NCBI GenBank assembly: GCA_021803215.1
Contig: JAJZLV010000049.1
Location: 1 to 42,258, forward strand
DNA: 42,258 bases
Origin: Actinomycetes bacterium
GTDB lineage: Bacteria > Actinomycetota > Acidimicrobiia > Acidimicrobiales > Bog-793
Reading direction: 5' to 3'
Positions 35,575 to 42,258 of this stretch are shown one piece after another. The notes beneath the pieces are model-generated. The model ran no database searches and was not told where the DNA came from. It saw only the letters and a program-made list of their open reading frames with translations. Numbering within the stretch: position 1 is the stretch's first letter; every line of letters starts with the position of its first letter. A program made the position numbers and the translations under genes.

Positions 35575-38500
35575 ATGGCGTCGTGCGCACCTGGCAAGCG
35601 AGGGCTCGGCTTCATGAGCCGGCTGGCGGTCGGACTCGTCACAGCTCTCTCCACCATGCTGATGACCGGTGGGATGGCGGCGGCCTCGGCCGCCCCGAGC
35701 AGCCCCTCCGCCAGCGTGGTGGCCCGCCGCCATCACCCGGCCCCGCACCGGCTCCCGGAAGGCCACAGCAAGCCCCGCCGGGCCATCAAGCCGGTCGTCT
35801 CGTCGTTCTCCGCTCACCCCTCGAGGCTCGGCGCCAAGGGGGGGTTCGTCACCCTCACCGGCCGCGTCCTCCATGCCTCCGGCTGCATCGTCACCGCAAC
35901 GCCGCACCTGGGCGGCTTCCCGCGGCACTTGAAGTGCTCGAACGGCATCGTGCGGACGAGGCTGAAGCTGCCCGCCAGCTCGCTCGCGACCGGGCGGAAG
36001 TTCTCTTTCACCCTGAAGGCGGTGAACGGCCGTCTCGCAGGATCCAAGACGACAGCCGTGCTCGAACGACCGGCTCCGCCGACAGCAGGGGGCCTCGTCG
36101 CCCAGCCCTCGACCCTCGCCTCGGGCGGCGGGAGCATCCTTCTTTCCGACCATGTCTCCCGGGCGCATAGCTGCCGCTTCTCCTCCTCGCCGTCACTGAG
36201 CGGCCTCCCGAAGACGGTCGCCTGCAAGAGCGGTACCGTCAGCCTCAGAGTCTCTATCCCGGCCAGCACGAAGGCGACGAGCTACCAGTTCGCGCTCGAG
36301 GTGAGCGGGCCGGGCGGAAGCCTCTCTCGCACGACGGCGGCCGATCAGTCGGGACCGGCGGCTCCTCTCGTCGGAACGGTGACAGCTGATCCGACTGCAC
36401 TCGGCGTCTCGGGCGGCTCGGTCGCCCTCTCGACGGCCGTCACGGACGCCACCAGTTGCACCTACTCGGTCTCGCCGGCGATCGCAGGCTTCTCGGGCAG
36501 CGCTCCGTGCTCGTCGGGCACGGCGGCCTTGTCGGTCAGCATCCCGGCCAACCAGACGGCGAACGCCGAGACCTACTCCTTTACTCTCACCGCCAGCGGG
36601 CCGGGCGGCACGACCTCATCTGCCGGTTCCGCCAAGGTGACCGTGGCCGCCCCTCTCCCGACGGTCGGTGCTGTCACCGCCAGCCCGGCCACCCTGGCAG
36701 CCGGCGGCGGTTCGATCTCCCTCTCGACCCCGGTCACGAGCGCCACCAGCTGCACCTACTCGGTCTCGCCTGCGATCACGGGCTTCTCGGGCACCACGCC
36801 GTGCTCGTCGGGCACGGCACAGTTGTCGGTCGCCGTCCCGGCCAACCCGACGGCAAGCGCGGTCAGCTACGTCTTCTCGCTGACGGCAACCGGCTCGGGC
36901 GGGACGACCGGCTCCTCGCAGTCGGCCACCGTCACCGAGGCGGCCGCGCCGCCGACGGTCGGAGCGGTCGAGGCGAAGCCGAGCACGCTCGCCTCGAGCG
37001 GCGGCTCTGTCTCTCTCACGACGAGCGTGTCGAACGCCAGCAGTTGCACCTACTCGGTCTCGCCGGCGATCACGGGCTTCTCGGGCACCGTCTCCTGCGC
37101 CTCGGGGACCGCCTCGTTGTCGGTCACCCTGCCGTCCAACACGACGGGGAGCACGGAGAGCTACACCTTCTCGCTTGTTGCCAGCGGGCCGGGCGGCACG
37201 ACCTCCTCGCTCAGCCCCGCCAACGTCGCGGTCGAACCGCCGGCACCGACGGTCGGAGCGGTGACGGCGAGCCCGACGGCTCTCGCCTACGCCGGCGGCT
37301 CTGTCTCTCTCACGACGAGCGTGTCGAACGCCAGCAGTTGCACCTACTCGGTCTCGCCGGCGATCACGGGCTTCTCGGGCGCCACCTCGTGCTCGTCGGG
37401 CACGGCACAGTTGTCGGTCGCCGTCCCGGCCAACCCGACGGGGAGCGCGGTCAGCTACGTCTTCTCGCTGACGGCGACGAACTCGGGCGGGACGACCGGC
37501 TCCTCGCAGTCGGCCACCGTCACCGAGGCGGCCGAGTTCTCCCTCGCCTGGTCCTCGGGGAGCTCGCCCGAGCCGCCGCCGGTCGACTACACGCTGATCT
37601 CCTGTCCGACCACGGGCTTTTGCGCCGCCGCCGACACCTCGGCCGGGAACGTCGTCACCGTCTCCGGGTCCTCCTGGTCGCGCCCGACCCAGATCGAGAA
37701 GACGACCGGCAACCAGATCATCACGCTCTCGTGTGCCAGCAGCTTGCTCTGCCTGGCGAGCGACGGCTCGACTCTCTGGCTGTACAACGGGACGAGCTGG
37801 TCGGCCACCACCCCACCCAGCGCGCTCGGGAGCTACATCGATCAGATCTCGTGCGCCCCAGGGGGCGATTGCACGGTGATCGGGGGCAGCACCGCGAGCG
37901 GGGGCGCCGTGGAGAGCACCACGAACGGGAGCAACTGGCAGGCCGAGGCGTCGCTCCCGTCGGGCTACAACCCCGACTACCTCAGTTGCCCCTCCTCGAC
38001 GGCCTGTGACGCCCTCTTGGTCAGCCAGTCCTCGGGCTCGCTCTCGTTCGACACCTTCACCCCGACGGCGGGCTGGACCCCCGGCCCCAGCCTCCCGAGT
38101 GGGACCATCGTCTTCAACTTCTCGTGCGGGACGGCCATTTTCTGCGCCCTGACCGCCGCTTCCTCAGGTTCGAACCCCGACTTCTTCGTCTACAACGGCA
38201 ACTCCTGGACGGCCGAGAACCCGAGCGGTGTCGAGCTGCTCACGCTCAACTGCACCTCGGCCAGCCAGTGCTTCAGCTCCGAGGTCGACCCGACCACAGG
38301 AGCCCAAGGCGTCTGGCAGTACAGCGCCAGCACCACCTCTTGGGGCGCCCTTGCCGACGGGACACCGCCGCTCACCGCGAGCGGAAGCGGCCTCTCGTGT
38401 GTGTCGAGCTCGTTCTGCGGCGGCGTGTCCGGTGGTATGGGCGAGGTGCTGCAACAAGGCGCCTGGACCTCGGCGACCCTCGGTTGGCAGAACACCGTCA

Positions 38501-39333
38501 CGGCCATCTCCTGTCCGACGGCCAGCTTCTGCATGGCCGGCGACTCCGGGGGGGACTTCGAGACCTACGACGGCACTAACGGCACCTGGAGCTCTCCTGT
38601 AGCCGGGCCGGTGGCCAGCGGAGACTTCGGAGGGATCAGCTGTCCGAGCGCCACCTTCTGCGCCGCTGTCATCTCCGGTGCACTCGCCACCTGGAGCTCG
38701 AGCTCTGGGAGCTGGACCGTGAGCAGCCTCGCCATTACCCCCAGCCCAGTTGGCCAGGGCGGGGTGAGCTGTACCAGCTCCAGCTTCTGCGTGGCCGTCT
38801 CGGGCTCCCAGGCATCGATCTACGACAACGGCACCTGGGCCTCCCCGAGCAGCATCGACTCGACCAACGGCGACCTTGCGAGCGTCTCCTGCACGAGCAC
38901 CACCTACTGCGTGGCGCTCGACGCGAGCGGGGCGGTCCTCACCTACAACGGCACCTGGGGCTCCCCGAGCAGCATCGACTCGGCGGCGCAGCCCTACTAC
39001 TTGGCCAGCATCTCTTGCATCACCGCCGGGGTCTGCGTGGCCGTTGACCAAGACGGGAACGCCGAGATCCTGCAAGGCGGCAGCTGGTCGAGCCCGACCC
39101 AGCTCGCCGGCGGCGGCGCGCTCGGCGAGGTCGCTTGCAACGCGACAGCCGGCGACTGCGTGATCTCAGGGCAAGGCGGCGTCTACTACGTGCAAGAGAC
39201 GGGCGGCAGCTACGCCTTCAACCAGACGCCTGAATCGGTCGGAGCTCCCGGCGACTACTGGTCGCTCGTGTCGTGCAGCGCCTCGAGCTGCGTGGTGGTG
39301 TCGGAGGAGAACACCGCCGAGTACGGCTCCTGA
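35575..39333 (+). CDS. Secreted repeat protein: six Ig-like modules and fourteen two-cysteine propeller-like motifs
   Basis: A 1252-residue exported protein. ATG 35575 follows an AGAGGGGG ribosome site and opens a signal peptide with a hydrophobic core RLAVGLVTALSTMLMTGGMA and a likely cut after AAASA. About six Ig-like modules of 95-98 residues follow, each with a cysteine pair (type SCTYSVSPAITGFSG then PCSSGTA). The C-terminal half (from about residue 670) has 14 motifs of the type (I/V)SC-P/T-S-x-x-F-C-A/V-A separated by about 40 residues, often with YNGxxW. Fourteen suggests two seven-bladed beta-propellers with a disulfide per blade. No LPXTG, C-terminal TM anchor or enzymatic motif is seen. 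Adhesion, glycan binding or surface coating are possible but unproven roles. Regulation may come from the divergent regulator. Confidence 0.88.
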   Translation: MASCAPGKRGLGFMSRLAVGLVTALSTMLMTGGMAAASAAPSSPSASVVARRHHPAPHRLPEGHSKPRRAIKPVVSSFSAHPSRLGAKGGFVTLTGRVLHASGCIVTATPHLGGFPRHLKCSNGIVRTRLKLPASSLATGRKFSFTLKAVNGRLAGSKTTAVLERPAPPTAGGLVAQPSTLASGGGSILLSDHVSRAHSCRFSSSPSLSGLPKTVACKSGTVSLRVSIPASTKATSYQFALEVSGPGGSLSRTTAADQSGPAAPLVGTVTADPTALGVSGGSVALSTAVTDATSCTYSVSPAIAGFSGSAPCSSGTAALSVSIPANQTANAETYSFTLTASGPGGTTSSAGSAKVTVAAPLPTVGAVTASPATLAAGGGSISLSTPVTSATSCTYSVSPAITGFSGTTPCSSGTAQLSVAVPANPTASAVSYVFSLTATGSGGTTGSSQSATVTEAAAPPTVGAVEAKPSTLASSGGSVSLTTSVSNASSCTYSVSPAITGFSGTVSCASGTASLSVTLPSNTTGSTESYTFSLVASGPGGTTSSLSPANVAVEPPAPTVGAVTASPTALAYAGGSVSLTTSVSNASSCTYSVSPAITGFSGATSCSSGTAQLSVAVPANPTGSAVSYVFSLTATNSGGTTGSSQSATVTEAAEFSLAWSSGSSPEPPPVDYTLISCPTTGFCAAADTSAGNVVTVSGSSWSRPTQIEKTTGNQIITLSCASSLLCLASDGSTLWLYNGTSWSATTPPSALGSYIDQISCAPGGDCTVIGGSTASGGAVESTTNGSNWQAEASLPSGYNPDYLSCPSSTACDALLVSQSSGSLSFDTFTPTAGWTPGPSLPSGTIVFNFSCGTAIFCALTAASSGSNPDFFVYNGNSWTAENPSGVELLTLNCTSASQCFSSEVDPTTGAQGVWQYSASTTSWGALADGTPPLTASGSGLSCVSSSFCGGVSGGMGEVLQQGAWTSATLGWQNTVTAISCPTASFCMAGDSGGDFETYDGTNGTWSSPVAGPVASGDFGGISCPSATFCAAVISGALATWSSSSGSWTVSSLAITPSPVGQGGVSCTSSSFCVAVSGSQASIYDNGTWASPSSIDSTNGDLASVSCTSTTYCVALDASGAVLTYNGTWGSPSSIDSAAQPYYLASISCITAGVCVAVDQDGNAEILQGGSWSSPTQLAGGGALGEVACNATAGDCVISGQGGVYYVQETGGSYAFNQTPESVGAPGDYWSLVSCSASSCVVVSEENTAEYGS
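36364..37539 (+). repeat. Four tandem 294-bp repeats encoding 98-residue Ig-like modules
   Basis: Equivalent positions recur at exact 294-bp steps: module starts at 36364, 36658, 36952 and 37246, and the Cys-Thr-Tyr motif at 36454, 36748, 37042 and 37336. Long stretches are identical at the DNA level, so duplication or gene conversion is recent. Two more diverged modules lie upstream (35.8-36.36 kb) and are out of the 294-bp register. Confidence 0.9.
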
Positions 39334-39361
39334 GAGCTGGAGGCTCTCGTACGAGGCGGGC

Positions 39362-40693
39362 TCAGCCGAGCTCGTCTCGTACGACGGCCGCCAGCCGTTC
39401 GGCCATGGCGCTCGCCTTCTCGTCGCTCGTCGCCTCGACCATCACCCGGACGCACGACTCGGTGCCGCTCGAGCGGAGCAGCACCCTGCCCGAGCTCCCG
39501 AGCTCTTCTCGCACGGCGTCGGTCTCTCGCCACACCCGGTCGGCATCCGAGAGGCGGTCGGTGTCTGGCACCGGGACGTTCAAGAGAACCTGCGGGAGGC
39601 GCACCATGGCCGAGGCGGCCAGCTGCCCGAGAGGCTCTTGGGCCCGGCCGAGCAGGTCGATGAGCTTGACGGCGGTGAGCAGGCCGTCCCCGGTCGGCGA
39701 GTGGCGCCGGAAGATGATGTGGCCGGACTGCTCGCCTCCGAGGGAGTAGCTGCCGGCCTCGAGGGCGTCGGCCACGTGCCGGTCCCCGAGGGGCGTCTCG
39801 ACCGTCTTGATACCGAGCCCGCCGAGCGCCCGGTGAAGCCCGAGGTTGCTCATCACCGTCACCACGACCGTCTCGTTGTCGAGCTCCTTGGCGCCCAGCA
39901 TGTCGGCCGCGAACAGAGCTATGAGCTGGTCGCCGTCGACGAGCCGTCCCTCCTCGTCGACGGCCAGCATCCTGTCGGCGTCGCCGTCGAAGGCGATCCC
40001 CAAGGTGGCGCCCCGGCGCAAGACCTCCCGCTGCAGAGCCTCGGGGTGCGTCGAACCGCAGCCGGCGTTGATGTTCCGCCCGTCTGGGCTGGCATGAAGG
40101 AGCCGGTGGCTGAGCTCGAGCCGCTCGAAGACCTGCCGGGCCACCTCGAAAGCCGCCCCGTTGGCACAGTCGATCACGACCTCGCCGGCCGGCCTCTTTC
40201 CTCCGAACAGCCCCGCCAGGGCCTCGGCGTAGCGGGAGAGGGTCTGGCGGTCCGACTCGATCGGCCCGACCGCATCGGGGTCGGAGCCTCCCGCCCCCCA
40301 CTCCAGCAGCTTCTCGAGCTCGGCCTGGACGGCCGCCTCGGCTTCGAGCGAGAGCTTCGAGCCCTCGGGCGAGAAGAGCTTGATGCCGTTGTCGCGGTAG
40401 GGGTTGTGCGAGGCCGAGATGACGGCGGCCGGCGCCTGGCGCTCCCGGGCCGCCCAGGCGACGCCGGGGGTCGGGATGACTCCGAGGTCCACCACCTCCC
40501 GCCCCTCCGATGAGAGGCCGGCCGAGAGGGCCGCCTGCAGCAGGGGACCGGAGATCCGGGTGTCGCGCCCGATCAAAAAGGGGCCGGCGGAAAGGGTGCG
40601 AGCGGCCGCCCGACCGAGCGCCAGGGCGATCTCGGGCGTCAGCTCCGAGTTGGCGACGCCCCGGATCCCGTCGGTGCCGAACCGAGGGGGCAA
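39362..40693 (-). CDS. glmM: Phosphoglucosamine mutase
   Basis: Interconverts glucosamine-6-phosphate and glucosamine-1-phosphate for UDP-GlcNAc. The 443-residue protein starts RFGTDGIRGVANSELTPE and has the phosphoserine loop VISASHNPYRDNGIK (S95). The metal loop FDGDADRML, the sugar loop GGEQSGHI and the phosphate loop RSSGTESCVRVMVEA complete the active site. The start is a TTG at 40693 with GGAGAG just upstream; it begins 13 bases after rpsI, so it is probably co-transcribed with rplM and rpsI. It converges with the secreted repeat protein with a 28-bp gap. Confidence 0.96.
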   Translation of the reverse strand: MPPRFGTDGIRGVANSELTPEIALALGRAAARTLSAGPFLIGRDTRISGPLLQAALSAGLSSEGREVVDLGVIPTPGVAWAARERQAPAAVISASHNPYRDNGIKLFSPEGSKLSLEAEAAVQAELEKLLEWGAGGSDPDAVGPIESDRQTLSRYAEALAGLFGGKRPAGEVVIDCANGAAFEVARQVFERLELSHRLLHASPDGRNINAGCGSTHPEALQREVLRRGATLGIAFDGDADRMLAVDEEGRLVDGDQLIALFAADMLGAKELDNETVVVTVMSNLGLHRALGGLGIKTVETPLGDRHVADALEAGSYSLGGEQSGHIIFRRHSPTGDGLLTAVKLIDLLGRAQEPLGQLAASAMVRLPQVLLNVPVPDTDRLSDADRVWRETDAVREELGSSGRVLLRSSGTESCVRVMVEATSDEKASAMAERLAAVVRDELG

Positions 40694-40706
40694 CGAAGCT
40701 CTCCGA

Positions 40707-41099
40707 TCAGCGCTTGGAGTACTGCGGAGCCTTGCGAGCCTTCTTGAGCCCGTACTTCTTGCTCTCCTTCTCGCGGGCGTCCCGGGTGAGCATCCCGGCT
40801 CGCTTCAGCCTGGTGCGAAGCTCCGGGTCGATCTCGGCGAGAGCCCGGGCGATGCCGAGGCGGAGCGCCCCGGACTGGCCGGAGATGCCGCCACCGTCGA
40901 TGGTGACGTCGACGTCGTAGTCCTCGGCCCGCTCGACGAGGCGGAGCGGCTCGCTCGCCAGCATCCGGTGGGAGGCGGAAGGGAAGTAGTCCTCGAAGGA
41001 GCGCTTGTTGACCGTGATGGTCCCCTGGCCGGGCCGGAAGCGGACCCTGGCGACGGACTCCTTGCGACGACCGGTCGTCTGCACGAGCGGCTTCGGCAT
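40707..41099 (-). CDS. rpsI: 30S ribosomal protein S9
   Basis: The 130-residue protein begins [20 protein letters not shown] and ends [17 protein letters not shown], the classical S9 C-terminal tail that reaches the P-site t[22 protein letters not shown] is the conserved central block. ATG 41099 has AAGGAG 9 bases upstream; upstream frame to 41192 lies over the rplM end. It follows rplM by 34 bases. Confidence 0.97.
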   Translation of the reverse strand: MPKPLVQTTGRRKESVARVRFRPGQGTITVNKRSFEDYFPSASHRMLASEPLRLVERAEDYDVDVTIDGGGISGQSGALRLGIARALAEIDPELRTRLKRAGMLTRDAREKESKKYGLKKARKAPQYSKR

Positions 41100-41133
41100 C
41101 AGCGGGGGCTCCTTCTCATCTGCTCGATCTGGC

Positions 41134-41586
41134 TCAAGAGGCCCGGCGGGCGCTCTCGGGCAGCGGGAGCGGCGTCGGCATCTGGGCGGCATGCGGGTGC
41201 TCGGGGCCGGCGTAGACCTTGAGCTTGTTGATCATCTTGCGGCCGAGGCGCCCCTTCGGGAGCATGCCGCGGACCGCGTTGCGGACCAGCTCCTGCGGCT
41301 TCTCGCGCAGCAGGACCGCGTAGCTGGTGGCCGTCAGGTGGCCCGGGTAGCCGCTGTGACGGTAGTGGAAGGACTGGTCGGCCTTGTTGGCGGTGAGGAC
41401 CACCTTGGCGGCGTTCACCACGATGACGTGGTCGCCGGTGTCGACATGGGGAGCGAAGATCGGGCGGTGCTTGCCCCGCAGCACGCGGGCCACCTCGGTC
41501 GCCAGGCGCCCGAGAACGACGTCCTCGGCGTCGACCACGTACCAGACGCGTTCGATCTCGCTCGCCTTGGGGGAATAGGTGCGCAC
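41134..41586 (-). CDS. rplM: 50S ribosomal protein L13
   Basis: The 150-residue protein begins (GTG) [20 protein letters not shown] and contains [32 protein letters not shown] and [21 protein letters not shown], all typical of L13. GTG 41586 has AAGGA 7 bases upstream. First gene of rplM-rpsI-glmM. Confidence 0.97.
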   Translation of the reverse strand: MRTYSPKASEIERVWYVVDAEDVVLGRLATEVARVLRGKHRPIFAPHVDTGDHVIVVNAAKVVLTANKADQSFHYRHSGYPGHLTATSYAVLLREKPQELVRNAVRGMLPKGRLGRKMINKLKVYAGPEHPHAAQMPTPLPLPESARRAS

Positions 41587-41654
41587 GGTCGTCCTTATCA
41601 GAAAGTGTCCTTGCGGCGCGAGGCAGCGCAAAAGCAGCCTCACGCAGCTCAAAC

Positions 41655-41683
41655 AGGATAATCGCCGCCGAAGCGATCGGCAA
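41655..41683 (-). promoter_or_regulatory. Promoter of rplM-rpsI(-glmM)
   Basis: On the minus strand TTGCCG (41678-41683) and TATCCT (41655-41660) are separated by exactly 17 bases, giving a 5' leader of about 60 bases before the rplM GTG. The rest of the 296-bp gap 41587-41882 shows nothing else I can name. Confidence 0.65.
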
Positions 41684-41882
41684 ACGGCCCTCTCAGGCTA
41701 GCCGCTCTGGCAAAGGCCTCGGCGCTCGGCCCGTCCTCCTCTCCTGCTCGCCGCCCCGCGACGGCTTTGCCTGGAGGCAGCCGCTCGAGGAGCCAAGCTG
41801 GGGCCCAGAGCCTTCGGCGAGCAGCCGACGGCCGCTCCGGGATCGAGCCCGGCGCCTGACCGTGGCCGGCCCGCCCCGGCGC

Positions 41883-42258
41883 TCAGGGAGCCGGGCAGCT
41901 GGCTGCGTAGGCGCAGTCCTCGAACTCGTTCCCGCCGACGGGGAGCGAGGCGGTGGCGAGTGGGTTGCCGTTCGGCTCGACCAGCTGGAGCGCCTCGGCC
42001 GGGGCGAGGTCGGCGTCGGCGCCGTTCACCGTGGCCTTGTGGAGCTGCACCGTCGACAGGTTCGCAAGGGCTGCGAGCGAGGCGCCCGAGGTTCCGGTCT
42101 CGGTCGGCGTCTCCTTGGTCCACTCGGCGGTCGACTCGTCAAAGGCGTACGGAGCCGTCTTGGTGAAGCTCTGGCCGTCGGTGCTGTCCTTCAAGGTGAC
42201 GGTCCAGAGCCCCGGGGTGCTCGAGGAGATCGAGCAGTCGCTGACGTCGCCTGGACGG
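41883..42258 (-). CDS. Glutamic (G1/eqolisin-type) endopeptidase, 5' end outside the window
   Basis: The last 124 codons of a gene that enters the window from the right edge. The order PGDVSDCSISS, STPGLWTVTLKDSTDGQSF, then DESTAEWTKETPTE matches the G1 peptidase core (PGD, W.V.L.D, AEW-x-x-E-x-P). The glutamate in AEWTKE fits the catalytic glutamate of that family; the catalytic glutamine should lie upstream, outside the window. Such enzymes are secreted, acid-active proteases. It ends EDCAYAASCPAP with two cysteines near the C-terminus. Confidence 0.72.
   Translation of the reverse strand, partial: RPGDVSDCSISSSTPGLWTVTLKDSTDGQSFTKTAPYAFDESTAEWTKETPTETGTSGASLAALANLSTVQLHKATVNGADADLAPAEALQLVEPNGNPLATASLPVGGNEFEDCAYAASCPAP

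Noticed and set aside
36364-37539. Tandem repeats considered as a CRISPR array or mobile-element repeats.
   Set aside because: The 294-bp units are in frame, encode protein modules, and lack spacers or any cas or transposase gene nearby.
39345-39384. TCTCGTACGA occurring twice around the glmM 3' end.
   Set aside because: A 10-base repeat 30 bases apart, one copy inside glmM coding sequence, is most likely chance; it does not form a convincing terminator.

Overview
The window is very GC-rich and densely coded. Its backbone matches the gene order around groES in Actinobacteria, as in Mycobacterium: rplM-rpsI-glmM, glmS-acpS-nnr-alr, tsaE-tsaB-rimI-tsaD, groES-groEL, guaB3 and guaA. A CIRCE heat-shock operator, frequent GTG and TTG starts, U-poor terminator hairpins and large NB-ARC/TPR regulators also fit an actinobacterium. 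A secreted glutamic (G1) peptidase at the right edge hints at an acidic habitat, possibly an Acidimicrobiia-like lineage. The taxon is an inference.

Left part (1-6.4 kb): a minus-strand molybdenum hydroxylase operon (large, 2Fe-2S and FAD subunits) whose large subunit is broken by a frame change in a conserved motif. A 777-bp stretch without a recognisable gene separates the large and 2Fe-2S subunits. Divergent from it are a nicotinamidase (pncA) and a short crotonase-family gene. Two strong inverted repeats lie in the divergent control region.

6.4-10 kb: guaA, guaB3 and a CoA-pyrophosphatase-like NUDIX gene on the minus strand, part of the conserved core. 10-17.6 kb is accessory: a choline-kinase-like phosphotransferase, an APC permease, a HutC-type GntR regulator, a dimethylglycine/sarcosine dehydrogenase-like flavoprotein, and two coupled small membrane proteins. 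A perfect HutC-type palindrome upstream of the permease and two tandem near-matches between gntR and the dehydrogenase suggest a small methylated-amine or amino-acid catabolic regulon under this GntR protein.

18-21 kb: a 959-aa NB-ARC/TPR regulator with a SARP-type DNA-binding module at its C-terminus. 21.3-32.7 kb is the core: groEL and groES with CIRCE and a clear promoter, then a tightly overlapped ten-gene run (in transcription order glmS, acpS, nnr, alr, hydrolase, udg4, tsaE, tsaB, rimI, tsaD). It joins amino-sugar and D-alanine supply for peptidoglycan, ACP activation, NAD(P)HX repair, uracil-DNA repair and t6A tRNA modification.

32.9-39.3 kb is a second accessory insertion, splitting glmS from glmM: a regulator with an N-terminal XRE HTH, NB-ARC, TPR and C-terminal LuxR HTH, divergent from a 1252-aa secreted protein. 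That protein has six Ig-like modules (four in an exact 294-bp repeat) and fourteen two-cysteine propeller-like motifs. This regulator/secreted-protein pair is the most novel-looking unit here. 39.4-41.7 kb holds glmM, rpsI and rplM with a good promoter. The window ends inside the G1 peptidase gene.
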